From CBDTYW01 sp965364735 (GTDB lineage: Bacteria > Actinomycetota > Nitriliruptoria > Nitriliruptorales > Nitriliruptoraceae), in assembly GCA_965364735.1 (NCBI GenBank), contig CBDTYW010000063.1, positions 1 to 15,876 of the forward strand: DNA of 15,876 nt. Direction: 5' to 3'. A program made the position numbers and the translations under genes. Shown one piece after another: positions 15,853 to 15,876 of this stretch. Below the pieces are notes generated by a model, which saw only the letters and a list, made by a program, of their open reading frames with translations, was not told where the DNA came from and did no database searches. Numbering within the stretch: the stretch's first letter is position 1; every line of letters begins with the position of its first letter.

Positions 15853-15876
15853 GTGCTCGCCCTCCTCTCCCCCGTC
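15853..15876 (+). CDS. Possible start of a plus-strand gene cut by the right edge
   Basis: A GTG at 15853 is preceded by GGAG with 6-nt spacing (15843-15846). The eight visible codons read MLALLSPV, which is compatible with a hydrophobic N-terminus. Too short to identify, so the call rests on the ribosome site and the divergent layout only. Confidence 0.3.

Overview
The window is very GC-rich, with dense high-GC coding, frequent GTG/TTG starts and GGAG/AGGAG ribosome binding sites. Together with a secreted protein carrying cell-wall-binding repeat 2 (CWB2) modules, a cyanophycin locus and an actinobacterial-type conserved small protein, this points to an actinobacterium. The CWB2/cyanophycin combination suggests a deep lineage such as Nitriliruptoria or a relative. 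That placement is inference, because no rRNA or other marker is present. I see no tRNA, rRNA, CRISPR array, insertion sequence or phage gene, and no gene-free stretch longer than about 300 bases.

Left part (1-4576, minus strand): a cyanophycin (multi-L-arginyl-poly-L-aspartate) operon. It runs from a full cyanophycin synthetase (cphA, 907 aa) to a 549-aa CphA paralogue that keeps the N and Mur-ligase domains but lacks the whole ATP-grasp domain, and then to an M20-type peptidase cut by the window edge. The intergenic gaps are 4 and 10 nt, so the genes are probably cotranscribed and coupled. A divergent plus-strand gene (4870-6921) encodes a secreted M23 peptidase with an EEPT tandem repeat and CWB2 repeats. 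Convergent to it is cyanophycinase (cphB, 6932-7867, minus), so synthesis and degradation genes lie in one neighbourhood but in separate transcription units.

Middle (7929-12299): a branched-chain/butyryl-CoA metabolism block on the minus strand. The gene at 7929-9611 would usually be labelled methylmalonyl-CoA mutase, but it carries Phe83 and Gln201, the residue pair typical of isobutyryl-CoA mutase (IcmA). A MeaB-family GTPase chaperone and an acetyl-CoA acetyltransferase form an operon nearby. The GTPase appears to start at a CTG overlapping the thiolase stop. A small plus-strand lipoprotein gene sits between icmA and the GTPase. The likely flow is isobutyryl-CoA to n-butyryl-CoA, then beta-oxidation and thiolysis to acetyl-CoA. 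The cobalamin-binding small subunit (IcmB) is not in the window.

Right part (12558-15876): a secreted GH26-like glycosidase with an extra C-terminal domain, ended by a strong terminator; a methylmalonyl-CoA epimerase with Gln in place of the usual first metal-ligand His; a conserved actinobacterial protein of unknown function with a TTG start; a bidirectional hairpin; a cyclophilin-type peptidyl-prolyl isomerase on the minus strand; and possibly the first codons of a further plus-strand gene at the right edge. A TANNNT -10-like hexamer recurs 34-44 nt upstream of five of the chosen starts.
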